Part shown: positions 12,541-22,480 of the stretch, in pieces
Position numbering within the stretch: the first letter of the stretch is position 1
Layout of the letters: each line of letters begins with the position of its first letter
Source: Eucommia ulmoides
Taxonomy: Eukaryota > Streptophyta > Magnoliopsida > Garryales > Eucommiaceae
Assembly (NCBI GenBank): GCA_016647705.1
Contig: CM028335.1
Span: 10,864,905 to 10,928,904 of the forward strand
DNA: 64,000 nt
Reading direction: 5' to 3'
Made by a program: the position numbers and the translations under genes
The notes under the pieces: generated by a model
The model's input: only the letters and a program-made list of their open reading frames with translations
Told to the model about the DNA's origin: nothing
Databases searched by the model: none

Positions 12541-13442
12541 GGTACTTGACGATGGTAGATCAACAAGTGTTTTTGCATTTCTTTCAACGGGATTCCGAGC
12601 CATTTTCTTATGTTAGGGATCAATAGAAGGAATTGCTATTCTGGTTTTCGAACCATCGTTTCCCGAGGGAGTGTTAACTACTGAACTTCCTTGATGGATT
12701 ATTAGCCGCAACTAGAAATTGGGTTGAAAGAGGAAACGGTACCACTTTTTTTGACTAATTAATTGCGGACAAAGCCTATTGGTTGTTGGAAGACATGGTC
12801 GATTATGACTATCACTGTTGGAATTATTCAACGAGCTACCAAAGCTTGGGGGATAGTTTCACCGCTATGGAGTCATGGATTGACACCCCGGACCAAAATA
12901 TAGAGTTTTTCACCACTCTGGAAGAGATATTAGCTGAATTTATGGGGGAGACTCAGGCTTTTTGGAGGGAGACAAATGACCGGCTAAATGAGCACGAGGA
13001 TCATCTTGATAATATTGAGACGGTCTGCGCCGAAATTGATGCAACCGTAATGTCTCTTCAGATGCAAATCGGTCAGCTAATCTGCTTTATTGAGGCCGAG
13101 TCAGACGCGGTAACACTAGGAAACAAGACACATTCAGTGAAAGCCACTGTGAGGAACTTAGGAGAGTTTAACTATGATCATTCGAATGAGACCGGAACCC
13201 AAACATAGATTGACGATTGTGATTTATCATTATTGGAGATCCAAATTGTGATGCCAACATCGATCCCAGACGATCACATCTACGAGGATCCGATGTGGCT
13301 TACTTATCCTTCGCCGCCATTAACAACGTTCTTTCATGTCCACCAAGTACATGAGCCGGTGAGGAGTGTTATTGAAAGCTTAGGACATATGATGCCAAAT
13401 CTTGCCAAGCTTGAGGGCGTAAACAACCAAGACCCTACGTAG
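12541..13442 (+). mobile_element. gag-like region of Athila-related copy A
   Basis: A coding-like stretch with Athila-type gag character. The segment around 12780-12830 (ED-VDYDYHCWN) resembles the EEMA....W block near the gag C-terminus. It is followed by an acidic, likely coiled-coil region (12903-13110, with LNEHEDHLDNIE and MQIGQL), which recalls the LE.Q.GQL block of Athila gag. In intact relatives gag forms the particle core. This copy is broken into pieces and should be read as a fossil. The same stretch recurs in the sister copy at 53330-54202. Confidence 0.65.
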
Positions 13443-15072
13443 TGTTGTACGATACTTACTATGGGCTGAAGTCGCTCTTTGATGAGCCATTCTCCATGTC
13501 AGGCCAAGGACAATAAACCAATCGCTTCTTGGGAGGCAACCCAAGTAAAAAATAAGTTAAATCCGTCACAGTCGACTTAATTCGGAGGCAAGATTCTCTC
13601 GCCTCCCAGGTGCATGTTCTAAACCCTTGTCTTCAATATCATGCTTTATACTTTCATTGAGATCGTTGATATGTCGTTGAGGACACTGGCTATTTTAAGT
13701 TCAGCGGTGATGTGTAGGATGTTAGTATGTTTTACTATTTTACCGTATTGTATGTTTGTTTAGTGTAGAATGTTTTTGTGTTGTTGTTGTTGCATGCTGA
13801 GTTTTGCGTTCATCTAGGCCGTTACCCGATAATGAGTCTACCCCCTGGTTGTTTTTCGAGGTTAAGGGTAATACCCACATATGTGTGTTCTGTATGCTTG
13901 GCAATGCGTTTTGGTAAAAATTATTGTGGATCCTAATTTGCACGAGCATATAGACTTAATGTATTTATATTCCATTGATTTAAGGTCGATTATCAATTAG
14001 CCAAACTTATGATAATTGAAGGATTCTAGAACCTGATTGAGGGAAAGCTTGAGGCAAAATCCTAGGCGAGGTAGTTCAGGATACATGATTTGGGCATTCA
14101 TTTTGTCGCTTGAGCTTTTTAAGTTTACCATGTTATATGTTTATCCCTCGTTATCCTGTCGAAGCCTAAATGTCATTTCAATTCTGAACACATAAACTAA
14201 TACCCTGGCCAATTGATTTTTTTCCCAACCTATATCGCTGAATTAAAGGCACAATTTGAGTGAATCAAGTTAGCATTCATATATGCTACTTGAAGTGAGC
14301 GATTGGGTTTGGGGCGAACTTTTGATTGGTTCAGTTTTCGAGTACTCACTTGTCACTTTTATTTTATTTTAACCTCACCCGTGAAATTGTAATAATTGAA
14401 TAAGTTTGGGGGTATGGTTCGTGAAAAAAAAAAACATATTTAAATTTCGTTAAATTTTGTTTCTTTTGACAAATGAGTACGTCAGTCTTAAAAATGATTG
14501 TTCGGGATTGTTTCCAATTTATCTATTGGGGTTCGAGAGTGAGTGTGCCAAGCGTTGAACCTTGGGTAACGTTAAGTAACGATGTTAAGCTGTTTTATAT
14601 TTCCGATATGCCCTTAGCCAAATATTTCAAAAATCAAACCAAGTCCTTCTAATCTTTTTGAACTTCCGAGCCTACATTAGTGGAGAGTGGAATCCAGTCT
14701 GGCATATGGATATCCTTGGCCTTTATGGTTTAAAGTCGTGAGTTTCATTGGTAGATAATCCAATCCAGTCGTTGGATAGTTGTATTATTGAGTTTCGCAC
14801 ACACACGCTGAAAGGATCTAAAATAGCGTTTACCATTATTGAATGTTAAAATTCTAGAACATCACATGGTGTGTTTTACCACCTGAACTCGATATGATTG
14901 GGGGTTGATGAGGGGAAAATGACTTGGTCGATAAAATAATTTAAAACTCGTATATCGTTATGTTTAGATTGTTTGTGTTTAGGTTGTTCGTGTTATTTAA
15001 TTTAGTTGTGTTTTTCATTTAAGTGTGAGTGTTTTGCTCAAGGTCTTGCAAAATTCCAAGTTTTAGGGTATT
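13443..15072 (+). mobile_element. Non-coding internal region of copy A
   Basis: About 1.6 kb without coding character between the gag-like part and the 3' LTR. It aligns in order with 54203-55868 of the sister copy, for example the blocks near 14000-14110 and 14880-14930. A short purine-containing tract (GTTTTAGGGTATT) precedes the 3' LTR at 15073, where the sister copy has GTTTGGGGGTATT. Confidence 0.7.
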
Positions 15073-16461
15073 TGATAGGTGTGATTCACCTATCTATTTT
15101 TAAACCGAACTTGTTAGTTTTCGAGTATTATTATAGTATTTTAATACATTTTAATGTATTTTTATTCTTTTTGTATTAAAACATGTGTGTGGGGTGAAAA
15201 TAGATGAAAACGGATAATAAACGATCAAATCGGATCAAGAACGGTAGGAAAACAAGCATAAAGGCAAAATTCTAAAAAGTAGCCCACCACCGCGGCGTCT
15301 AGACCACCGCCGCGGTGATCAACATGCAGATAAGGGCCTAAAATTGTTAGAAGCCCACCGTCGAGGCAGTAAAATAACAACAAGGTCCCTGATTCCACAG
15401 CCGAGGCCGTGGCTTAACCGACATACCCACCACCGCAGCGGTGACTCTATACATAATTTAGATATTTATTTAGATATTTTTTAGCCCTACATCTTCCTCC
15501 TCTCCTCTATTTCGTCCATTAGAGATATCCTAGGGTTAGAATAGGGTTGAGAGGTATTTGGGGAATGCTCTACTAAATCTGAAGGAGAAAATCACAAGGC
15601 GAAGAAAGAGAAGCGATCTTGGAACGGTTTTAGCATCAAATCTTCATACTACGGCTAGTTTCTCTCGTTTCTTTCTTTATTTCTTAACTTCGAATTATGG
15701 TTTGAGCATGTTTAGCTCATTTATCATTGTGTATACGGTTATGGTCGTTAGTTAAATGGATATTGTCTAGAGATCACAATAATTTATAAATATGTGATTT
15801 TGAAATCGGTATTTCGTTAATAGTTATTTTTCGTTATTTGATTGTGTTTTCCATGCTTGTATTTCCATTATATGTTTGTTTAGATATATTGAGAAGTTGG
15901 GGTTTGACACTCGGGAGAGGTAACCCCGGATTCAAACTAGGGTTTAAACACAACGCGATAATCTAATAACCCGGGAGGGAGTTAGAAAGTGTGCAATCAA
16001 TGACGTTGGGGCAAGACTCATGTGACTATGTGTTCTAAAAAACATTAGAAGGGGACTTCGGTGTTAACGCAAAATCATATATTCATTCACTTGTCACTCG
16101 GGAGAGAGAGTGAATGAGTTTTCGATACAGAAATTGCCAGATAAGTTGAACATCGTTAACGTAAACTAAATGAGATCAAACGTGTATTTGTAAATGAAGT
16201 TAATCTCTAGATAATCATTCACTTAAAAGTCTCAAAATAGTAATACAATTTAATTAGATAAATTAGTATTTTAGTATTAGTATATTATTAATTATAAACT
16301 TCATTTTCTATCGCCTAGATAAAATTAGGTTATAATAATTACGGTACTCGACAATATTCTCAACTAATCCTTATGGAAATGATAACTCTTACTCTTTCCA
16401 CTCTACTAAAACTTGACCCGTACACTTGTGGTGAAAGTGGCGAAGTGAAATTCCGCCACCA
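15073..16461 (+). repeat. 3' LTR of Athila-related copy A
   Basis: About 1389 bp, starting TGATAGGTGTGATTCACC and ending CCGCCACCA. It is similar end to end to 8264-9633. The target duplication CCTAT follows at 16462-16466. Reading frames inside it (for example 15558-15755) are not shared as coding with the other LTRs and are discounted. Confidence 0.88.
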
Positions 16462-16645
16462 CCTATTTATAGAGAAAATCCCAAAGGGTGTGTCCTTTCT
16501 AATAGTGTCTACCCAATAGGCATGATCCTTGAGACCAAGAGGTGTACTCATTTACATAGTGTCTATTCATGGAACTTGGGGCTCATGTGAATGCTCAATG
16601 GGTTGACCCGACCCGCTCCATAATCTAACATTTTCCACTCGGATT

Positions 16646-17290
16646 CGTGTTGAATTTAACATTGTATTTTTTCATGATTTGATTATATATCTAGATTCAT
16701 GCGAATAAGATCTTCAAGATGACATCATGTTCAAAAAATTTCAATCAAAATTACAAATTCGTATTACATTGAACATGTTACTTCCGGAATTTTGAGTTTT
16801 CACATTCGTGTTACATTCAGTATGCTACTTTAGAACCTTCAAATTTCACACTTTGTTGAATTCAACATGGTATTTGTTTTCCATGATATTATTATATATT
16901 TAGATTTTTGAATAAGATCCTCAAGATGATATGATGTTCATGATTTTTCCATCAAAATTTCATATTCATATTACATTCAACATGATACTTTTAGAATTTT
17001 CAGTTTTCATATTCGTGTTATATTCAATATGCTACTTCAGAATCTTCATAATTTTTCACATCGTGTTGAATTCAACAGAATATTTTTTTCGTGATCTAAT
17101 CATATATTCATTCATTTAAATAAGATCTTCAAAATAATATCACGTTAATAATTTTTTCATTAAAAATCACATTTATGTTACATTCAACACAAATTTCACG
17201 TTTGTATTACATTCAACACAAATATCACGTTTGTGTTACATTCAATATAAAATTTATCATCGTGTTGAATTTAATACAATGTTAAATCAT
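16646..17290. repeat. Three-unit tandem repeat, period about 205 bp
   Basis: Units begin with GTGTTGAATT-like words at about 16646, 16852 and 17062, and a fourth start lies at 17261 (spacings 206, 210 and 199). Each unit carries, in order: a TGTTGAATTYAACA palindrome, ATAAGATCYTCAAGATGA, a TTACATTSAACATG word and a second TTACATTCA word. The third unit is more diverged and has extra TTACATTCAACAC words. No coding frame is present. The dyad words match those in the array at 18036-19805. Confidence 0.8.
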
Positions 17291-18035
17291 ATAGTAAAAT
17301 ATATATAAATGGATGTTATATTTGAAACCAATGACTACTTAAACATAAATCTGTAATCCAATCAGGCAAACGACATATAAAAAAAATTAGGGGCGCATAC
17401 AAGTAGGTCTTATTTTGCAATTTCATGTACTGATCCAACCCAATGATTTTTGTTTGCACCAATAATTCCTTTTACTATTTTCCTGACCAAAATACCCCCC
17501 ATTCAATTTTCACAATCCTAATTCCATATTCCATTTTCGCATAATGTCTACACCGTGTTCGCCATCCACAATCCGCCACCGCTGCCCACCGTCCGTTGTC
17601 ACTGTCCACTATCGTCTTCGCCGTCGCCGTCAACCGTCCTCGTCCGACGTCGTTGTGCCGTCTGTCGTGCATCGTACGCTCGTCACCATCACCATCGCCG
17701 TTCGTCCCTAAAATCCTAATGATTTCTGCAATAGACATCAAATCGAAAACCCTAAAATCGATTTGCAAAGAATGACTCTTACCGTTCGTTTGTCTTTCAC
17801 CTTCGCCGTTCGCCATCCGCCATGCATCGTTGACGGACTGCACAAAAGGCTCTAAAGATTCGCGATAGAGCTAGGGTTCAGATTAGCATTATTACATTTT
17901 TCATCCCCTACTTTAATGTTAGTTTCAACATTTTACTCTTTTTTACACTTTCCTCCCTAAAAAACTTCATAATTTTTTTTGACCCCCAATTGTTTTCACT
18001 TGTCTATTCTTGATAAAATTCAAAAACCCCATGGG

Positions 18036-19805
18036 TGTTGAATGTAACACTTCAGCCAAAAATCAAAATTCAAAGTTTCAAAAGTGGATGTTGAATGTAA
18101 CATTGACTACATGTTGAATGTAACATGGCTATGTGTTGAATGTAACATTATTTAATATTCTCAAAAAATTATTTTTTTAGAAAATTCAAAAAATTGAAAC
18201 CCATTGTTTCTCAAAAATCAATTTTTTTTTAGAGAATTCAATAACATTAATTATATTTTTCACCCCTTATTTTGTTTTAGATCAAACCACATACCGCATG
18301 TTTTAGGATTTCCAAACCCCCACCCCAATTTGTTTTTCAATTTATGTGTTGAATATAACACTCTCTAATCTTGTCAAAACTATTCAAAAATAATATTTTT
18401 GGTGAATGTAACACTTCTTAATATTACCAAAAGTCAAAATTCAAAGCGTCAAGGTGAGTGTTGAATGTAACACTGTCTAATATTCTCAAAAAATTATTTT
18501 TTTAGGAAATTCAAAAAATTGAAACCCATTTATTTCTACATGTTGAATGTAACAATGTCTATATATTTTCAAAAATAATTTTTTTTGGAAATTCAAACAA
18601 TTGAATCCCGAATATTTCTCATAAATCAATTTTTTAGAGAATTCAATGACATTAATTACATTTCTTACCTCTTATTTCCAACCCCCCCCCCCTCCCCACC
18701 CCAATTTATTTTTCAATGTGTGTGTTGTTGAATATAACACTTTCTGATCTTATCAAAACTATTCAAAAATAATATTTTTGGTGAATGTAACACTTCTTAA
18801 TATTACCAAAAGTCAAAATTCAAAGTGTCAAAGTGAGTGTTGAATGTAATATTGTCTACGTGTTGAATGTAATACTGTCTAATATTCTCAAAAAATCATT
18901 TTTTTTAGGAAATTCAAAAAATTGAAACCCATTTGTTTCTACGTGTTGAATGTAACACCATTTATATATTTTCAAAAATAATTTTTTTTTGGGAAATTCA
19001 AACAATTGAATCCCAAATATTTCTCATAAATCAATTTTTTAGAGAATTCAATGACATTAAAGACCTTGTATGAACTAAAGAATCCAAACACACTGTCTGA
19101 ACTAAACACACGCAGTGCATGTTGAAATGTAACGCTCCAACCATAGGAGATGTCTTCTCATCTATCCAAAAACTTTAACCGAACTAGGCTTAACCAAATT
19201 TAAATCCAAAAAAATCACAAACATTAATTGATTAGACCTAAACTTCTAATCAATCCAAACACATTGTTTGAACTAAACACAGTTGTGCGTGGTGAATATA
19301 ACACTCAATCCCCATGAGGGAAAAAGAGAAAAACTGAAAACATATCTTCACAAAAAAATTCGATGGCTTCGGCAGCAAAATTATTGAAGACAAGAACAAA
19401 AATTCATGTGCGTTGAATGTAACACTTCTTGATATTGCCAAATTTCAAATTTAAAGTGTGTGTTGAATGTAACACTATCTACGTGTTTAATGTAACACTT
19501 CTAAATTGCTAAAAAATCAAAATTCAAATGCTTGTGGGATGTAACCCATGGTTTTCGGGGTGAGCGTGTTGAATGTAACACTTTCTATCGTGTATGTCAG
19601 ACGTAACATTCATCAAAATGTGTATGTTGAATGTAATACTTTCTATCGTGTATGTCGGATGTAACATGCATCAAATTGTGTATGTTGAATGTAACATTCA
19701 AGATCAAACACAGCCGAGAAGTTGTTAAAAAGCAACCCAAAATCAGATAAAGAAAAATGCGTGTTGAATGTAACATTACCGAGTAAATGCGTGTAGAATG
19801 TAACA
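18036..19805. repeat. Array of the 14-bp dyad motif TGTTGAATGTAACA
   Basis: At least eleven exact copies of TGTTGAATGTAACA were counted: near 18037, 18089, 18112, 18134, 18459, 18540, 18942, 19461, 19567, 19685 and 19761. About ten further copies carry one or two changes (for example near 18345, 18839, 18860, 19411, 19626 and 19790). Nearly all lie in one orientation. The spacing is irregular (about 20-200 bp), so this is not a simple tandem repeat. Longer blocks around the motif (18400-18600 and 18780-19050) are duplicated. No reading frame runs through it. A binding-site array is plausible but unproven. Confidence 0.85.
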
Positions 19806-20081
19806 TTGTCTAATAATCCACTGAAATTCATTGAAAATGGACAAAAAAGATTAGGTCTAAGCTAGAGTTGTTCTATTTAGCATCAAATGTAAGAAAAAAC
19901 ATTTCAAGAAAAATCGTTGAAATCGACTACTGAAAAATCACACAATGGACAAAAATCGAACATGAAAATCGAACACGATAGAGGATCACAACACAAAAAC
20001 GCAACTGAAGACCGCATCAAACAACAAACATTCAAACATCATACCCCAAACAGTAAAAAGGGATCGATAAAATATGATTAC

Positions 20082-20440
20082 TGGAACTTCACGTTCGCAT
20101 CACATAAAAAAATACCAAATCAAATCACCTTTGCACCATCGTCCTACGCTATGGAAACCTGCAAACAAAATCAAATTTGAACCCAAAATCATGTGAGAGA
20201 AATCAACAAAAATCGAAATCAAAAAATAAAGATTGAAAATCTCACATGAAAACTACGTATCGGAACTTTAAGTCCGCATCACATAAAAAAACACCAATAA
20301 AAAATCACCTTTGCACCATACGACGTTGTGGAAACCTGCAAACAAAATCAAATTTGAACACAAATTCATGTGAGAGAAATCAATAATCGAAATCGAAAAA
20401 TAAAGACCGAAACATCTCACATGAAACTACATACAAATTC
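20082..20440. repeat. Direct duplication of about 180 bp
   Basis: Two adjacent copies, starting at about 20082 and 20261, share GCATCACATAAAAAAA, ATCACCTTTGCACCAT, GGAAACCTGCAAACAAAATC and the ATGTGAGAGAAATCAA segment. A third partial echo (CTGCATGCAAAATCA) follows near 20462. The 87-residue frame at 19917-20180 crosses the first copy and is not shared by the second, so it is not called as a gene. Confidence 0.75.
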
Positions 20441-21429
20441 ATGTGAAAATGTGGGAAACCTGCATGCAAAATCAATTTTGAACCCAAGCAAAAACATCAC
20501 GGCTTTGGAGTAGAATAGAGGGCTATGGAGTAGAACATAAACTGAAATAGTTCTCGAAATCAAAAAATAAAGATCGAAAAATGAATTAATTTGAAATTTG
20601 GACTAGAAATAATTTCATCAACAATTTCATCCCCATAAACCTAAAAATAAATTTCTGCTCATCAACAATTTCATCCCCAAAAACCTAAAAATGGATTTCT
20701 GCAACAATGAACTCAGAAATCGAAATCAAAAAATCAAAATTGAAAACTGAAAAAAACGAGAAAGGAAAGAGAGACAACTAGAGAGAGCTTACACATGGCA
20801 TTTGGGCAACGACGATGATGGCGGTGGAAAACGGCAACGATTGCGATGGCTGATGGCGAAGCGAAGATGACGACGATGGTGATGTCTGATGTCGAAGTGA
20901 AAACGACAATGATGGAGAAGATGACTCGGACTTGATGGAGACGACGATACGAGTGGACGACGGCGATGGATGTGGAAGCACTTATGGACGTGGAGAATAT
21001 AGAACATCCGGTGGAGGCGACGCCGTGGTTGAGCTCTGAAGAAGGTAAGTATGAGTAAATTAGGGTTAAACACATATAAGGGTATTTTGGTAATTTAACA
21101 TGTACGATTTTTTTAAAAATGGGACTAATCAGTTCAAAAAATGATTAAGATGAGAGTTTTTAGTTCAATTTTAACTCATTGGTATTTATTGGTACATGAA
21201 AGTGGTCATTTTCTCAAAACATTATCGCTATTTTAATAATATAAATGTAATTTAGTTTTAATTTGATAATTGTTCCTAAGCGTATGAGTGAATTGTGAAA
21301 AGGATAATATTGCCAATATCTAATTTCGGATTTGAATTTGGGGCTATCCGGTAACATAATTTCGGAAATTGAGGATTATTTGGTTCAATAAGAAAATTAT
21401 GGGATTAGTTGGTAGATTGAGTTCTTTAC

Positions 21430-21432
<3 letters not shown>

Positions 21433-21476
<44 letters not shown>
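21433..21476. repeat. Poly-A run of 44 bases
   Basis: An uninterrupted run of 44 A bases. Such a run can mark the 3' tail of a LINE, SINE or processed copy. I saw no recognisable reverse transcriptase or tRNA-like promoter in the few hundred bases upstream and no clear target duplication, so the origin is open. Assembly slippage in run length is also possible. Confidence 0.9.
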
Positions 21477-21481
<5 letters not shown>

Positions 21482-21535
21482 AAAGATATATTCTGACAAA
21501 TGATGTAATTAAACTTATTTACGAATCCCGTGTAT

Positions 21536-21804
21536 TTCGGGGTTGGTAATCCCGGGAACTGAGATCCCGGGATTGTCCCGGGGTTACCAACCCTGGGACT
21601 CTAAGCTAGAGCCGCTAGCTGCTTGTGCAAGCAGCTTCAGCTGCTTGCACAAGCTGGTGTTGGAAGCCGTGACCATTCCGGGGTTGGTAACCCTGGGATC
21701 TTATGGCCGGACTCTTCCGAGCAGATGCCGTTGATACCGTGCGACGGCATCTCCGGCGGCTGACGGGTCCCGGGGTTACCAACCCCGGGACCATCCGTCT
21801 AAAA
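21536..21804. repeat. Block of nested GC-rich palindromes
   Basis: Four boxes with the core GGGGTTGGTAAYCCYGGG lie at about 21538-21557 (+), 21576-21599 (inverted), 21677-21699 (+) and 21767-21791 (inverted), so they can pair as two stems. Between them are the near-perfect palindrome AGCTGCTTGTGCAAGCAGCT (21617-21636), a second arm at 21639-21656, and an AGATGCCG/CGGCATCT inverted pair (21723-21751). The block is much more GC-rich than its surroundings. It could be a foldback-type transposon end or a structured-RNA source. The 60-80 residue frames over it are by-products of the repeats. Confidence 0.8.
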
Positions 21805-22480
21805 AAAAAAAAAATTAATCCGCCAAATCTAACCCCTTCAGCAGCTGTTTGGAACTCTTTCCTCTCTCGGCCTTCTCCAACCGACCCCTTCTTACAACTC
21901 TTTCATCTCTCGGATTTTCAGATAATTTTAATATATTTGTTAATTTGATTATTATATTTTTTACTTATTTAATCAATTAGTTTACTTAATTTATAATTAA
22001 TTTATTAATTTAGTTAATTTATTTTTTAAGTTATTTTGCTAATTTAATTTGTTAATTTAGTTATTTAATTAAAAATTAAGAACTTTAACATCTCAAAATT
22101 TGAATAAATTATTATTTAGTTAATCTGTTTATTATTTACTTTACTTATTTAATTTGTTAAGTAGTTAGTTAATTTAATTTGTTAGATTACTTGTTTAATT
22201 TCTTAGTTAGTTTGTTACTTTAATGTTTTTTTGACAACTATTTTTCGTGATGTTATGTACTTTATTTTTTATGTATTGTCTTTGTTATGTATTGCGTTTG
22301 TTATACCTTGTCTATATCATGTCTACCTTCGAAAAAATTTCTTTCAAATTCAAGAAGAATAAATATGTATGGTAGATTAACAACTTTTTAACCTCTACAA
22401 ACGTTAAAAAAAAAAAAAAAGATTATTTACAAAAAATTGTATTTACAATCCTATACTTAAACTATCTACTATTTAACTAA
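21805..22480. other. AT-rich 3' flank of the MULE, no gene seen
   Basis: A short CT-rich piece (21840-21910) is followed by repetitive TTAATTTRTTAATT words and an A run near 22406. No coding frame. It probably belongs to the non-coding end of the MULE whose genes lie on the - strand to the right. Confidence 0.5.

Larger units (their letters stand above)
8264..16461 (+). mobile_element. Non-autonomous Athila-related LTR element (copy A)
   Basis: Two similar LTRs (8264-9633 and 15073-16461) begin TGATAGGTG and end CCACCA. They are flanked by the 5-bp duplication CCTAT (8259-8263 and 16462-16466). A degenerate primer site after the 5' LTR aligns with the clearer tRNA-Asp-type site of the sister copy at 53195. 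Without the nested solo LTR (9656-12430), the internal region is about 2.66 kb. It carries only a gag-like part and a long non-coding stretch, with no pol domains. This fits a large non-autonomous derivative of Athila (Ty3/Gypsy) elements. The sister copy has the same internal length, so the short form is a family trait and not a one-off loss. LTR divergence is visible, so this is an old fossil. Confidence 0.85.
17380..21220. mobile_element. Putative non-autonomous DNA element with inverted ends
   Basis: Near the left, ACCAAAATACCC (about 17488-17499) is followed by a GC-rich CGCC/CGTCG-repeating block (17550-17700). Near the right, a mirrored block of GACGACGGCG words (20800-21020) is followed by GGGTATTTTGGTAA (about 21091). 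Outside both words lies a similar TTTCATGTAC / GTACATGAAA pair (about 17423 and 21193). This mirror layout suggests long, diverged terminal inverted repeats of a non-autonomous MULE-like element. The interior holds the 14-bp dyad array and a 180-bp duplication. No transposase is present, and target duplications were not found, so the limits are approximate. Confidence 0.4.

Noticed and set aside
17475-17843. 122-residue - strand frame
   Set aside because: Low-complexity GC-rich repeat block with a mirrored counterpart near 20.8-21.0 kb; no domain recognised.
18036-19805. CRISPR-like array
   Set aside because: Short repeats with irregular spacing in plant nuclear DNA; no uniform spacers and no cas genes.
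20734-21075. Overlapping - strand frames of up to 113 residues
   Set aside because: Frames in several registers of a GACGAT-type repeat; no family similarity and no start context.
21433-21476. LINE or SINE ending at the poly-A run
   Set aside because: No reverse transcriptase, tRNA-like promoter or target duplication could be seen nearby.
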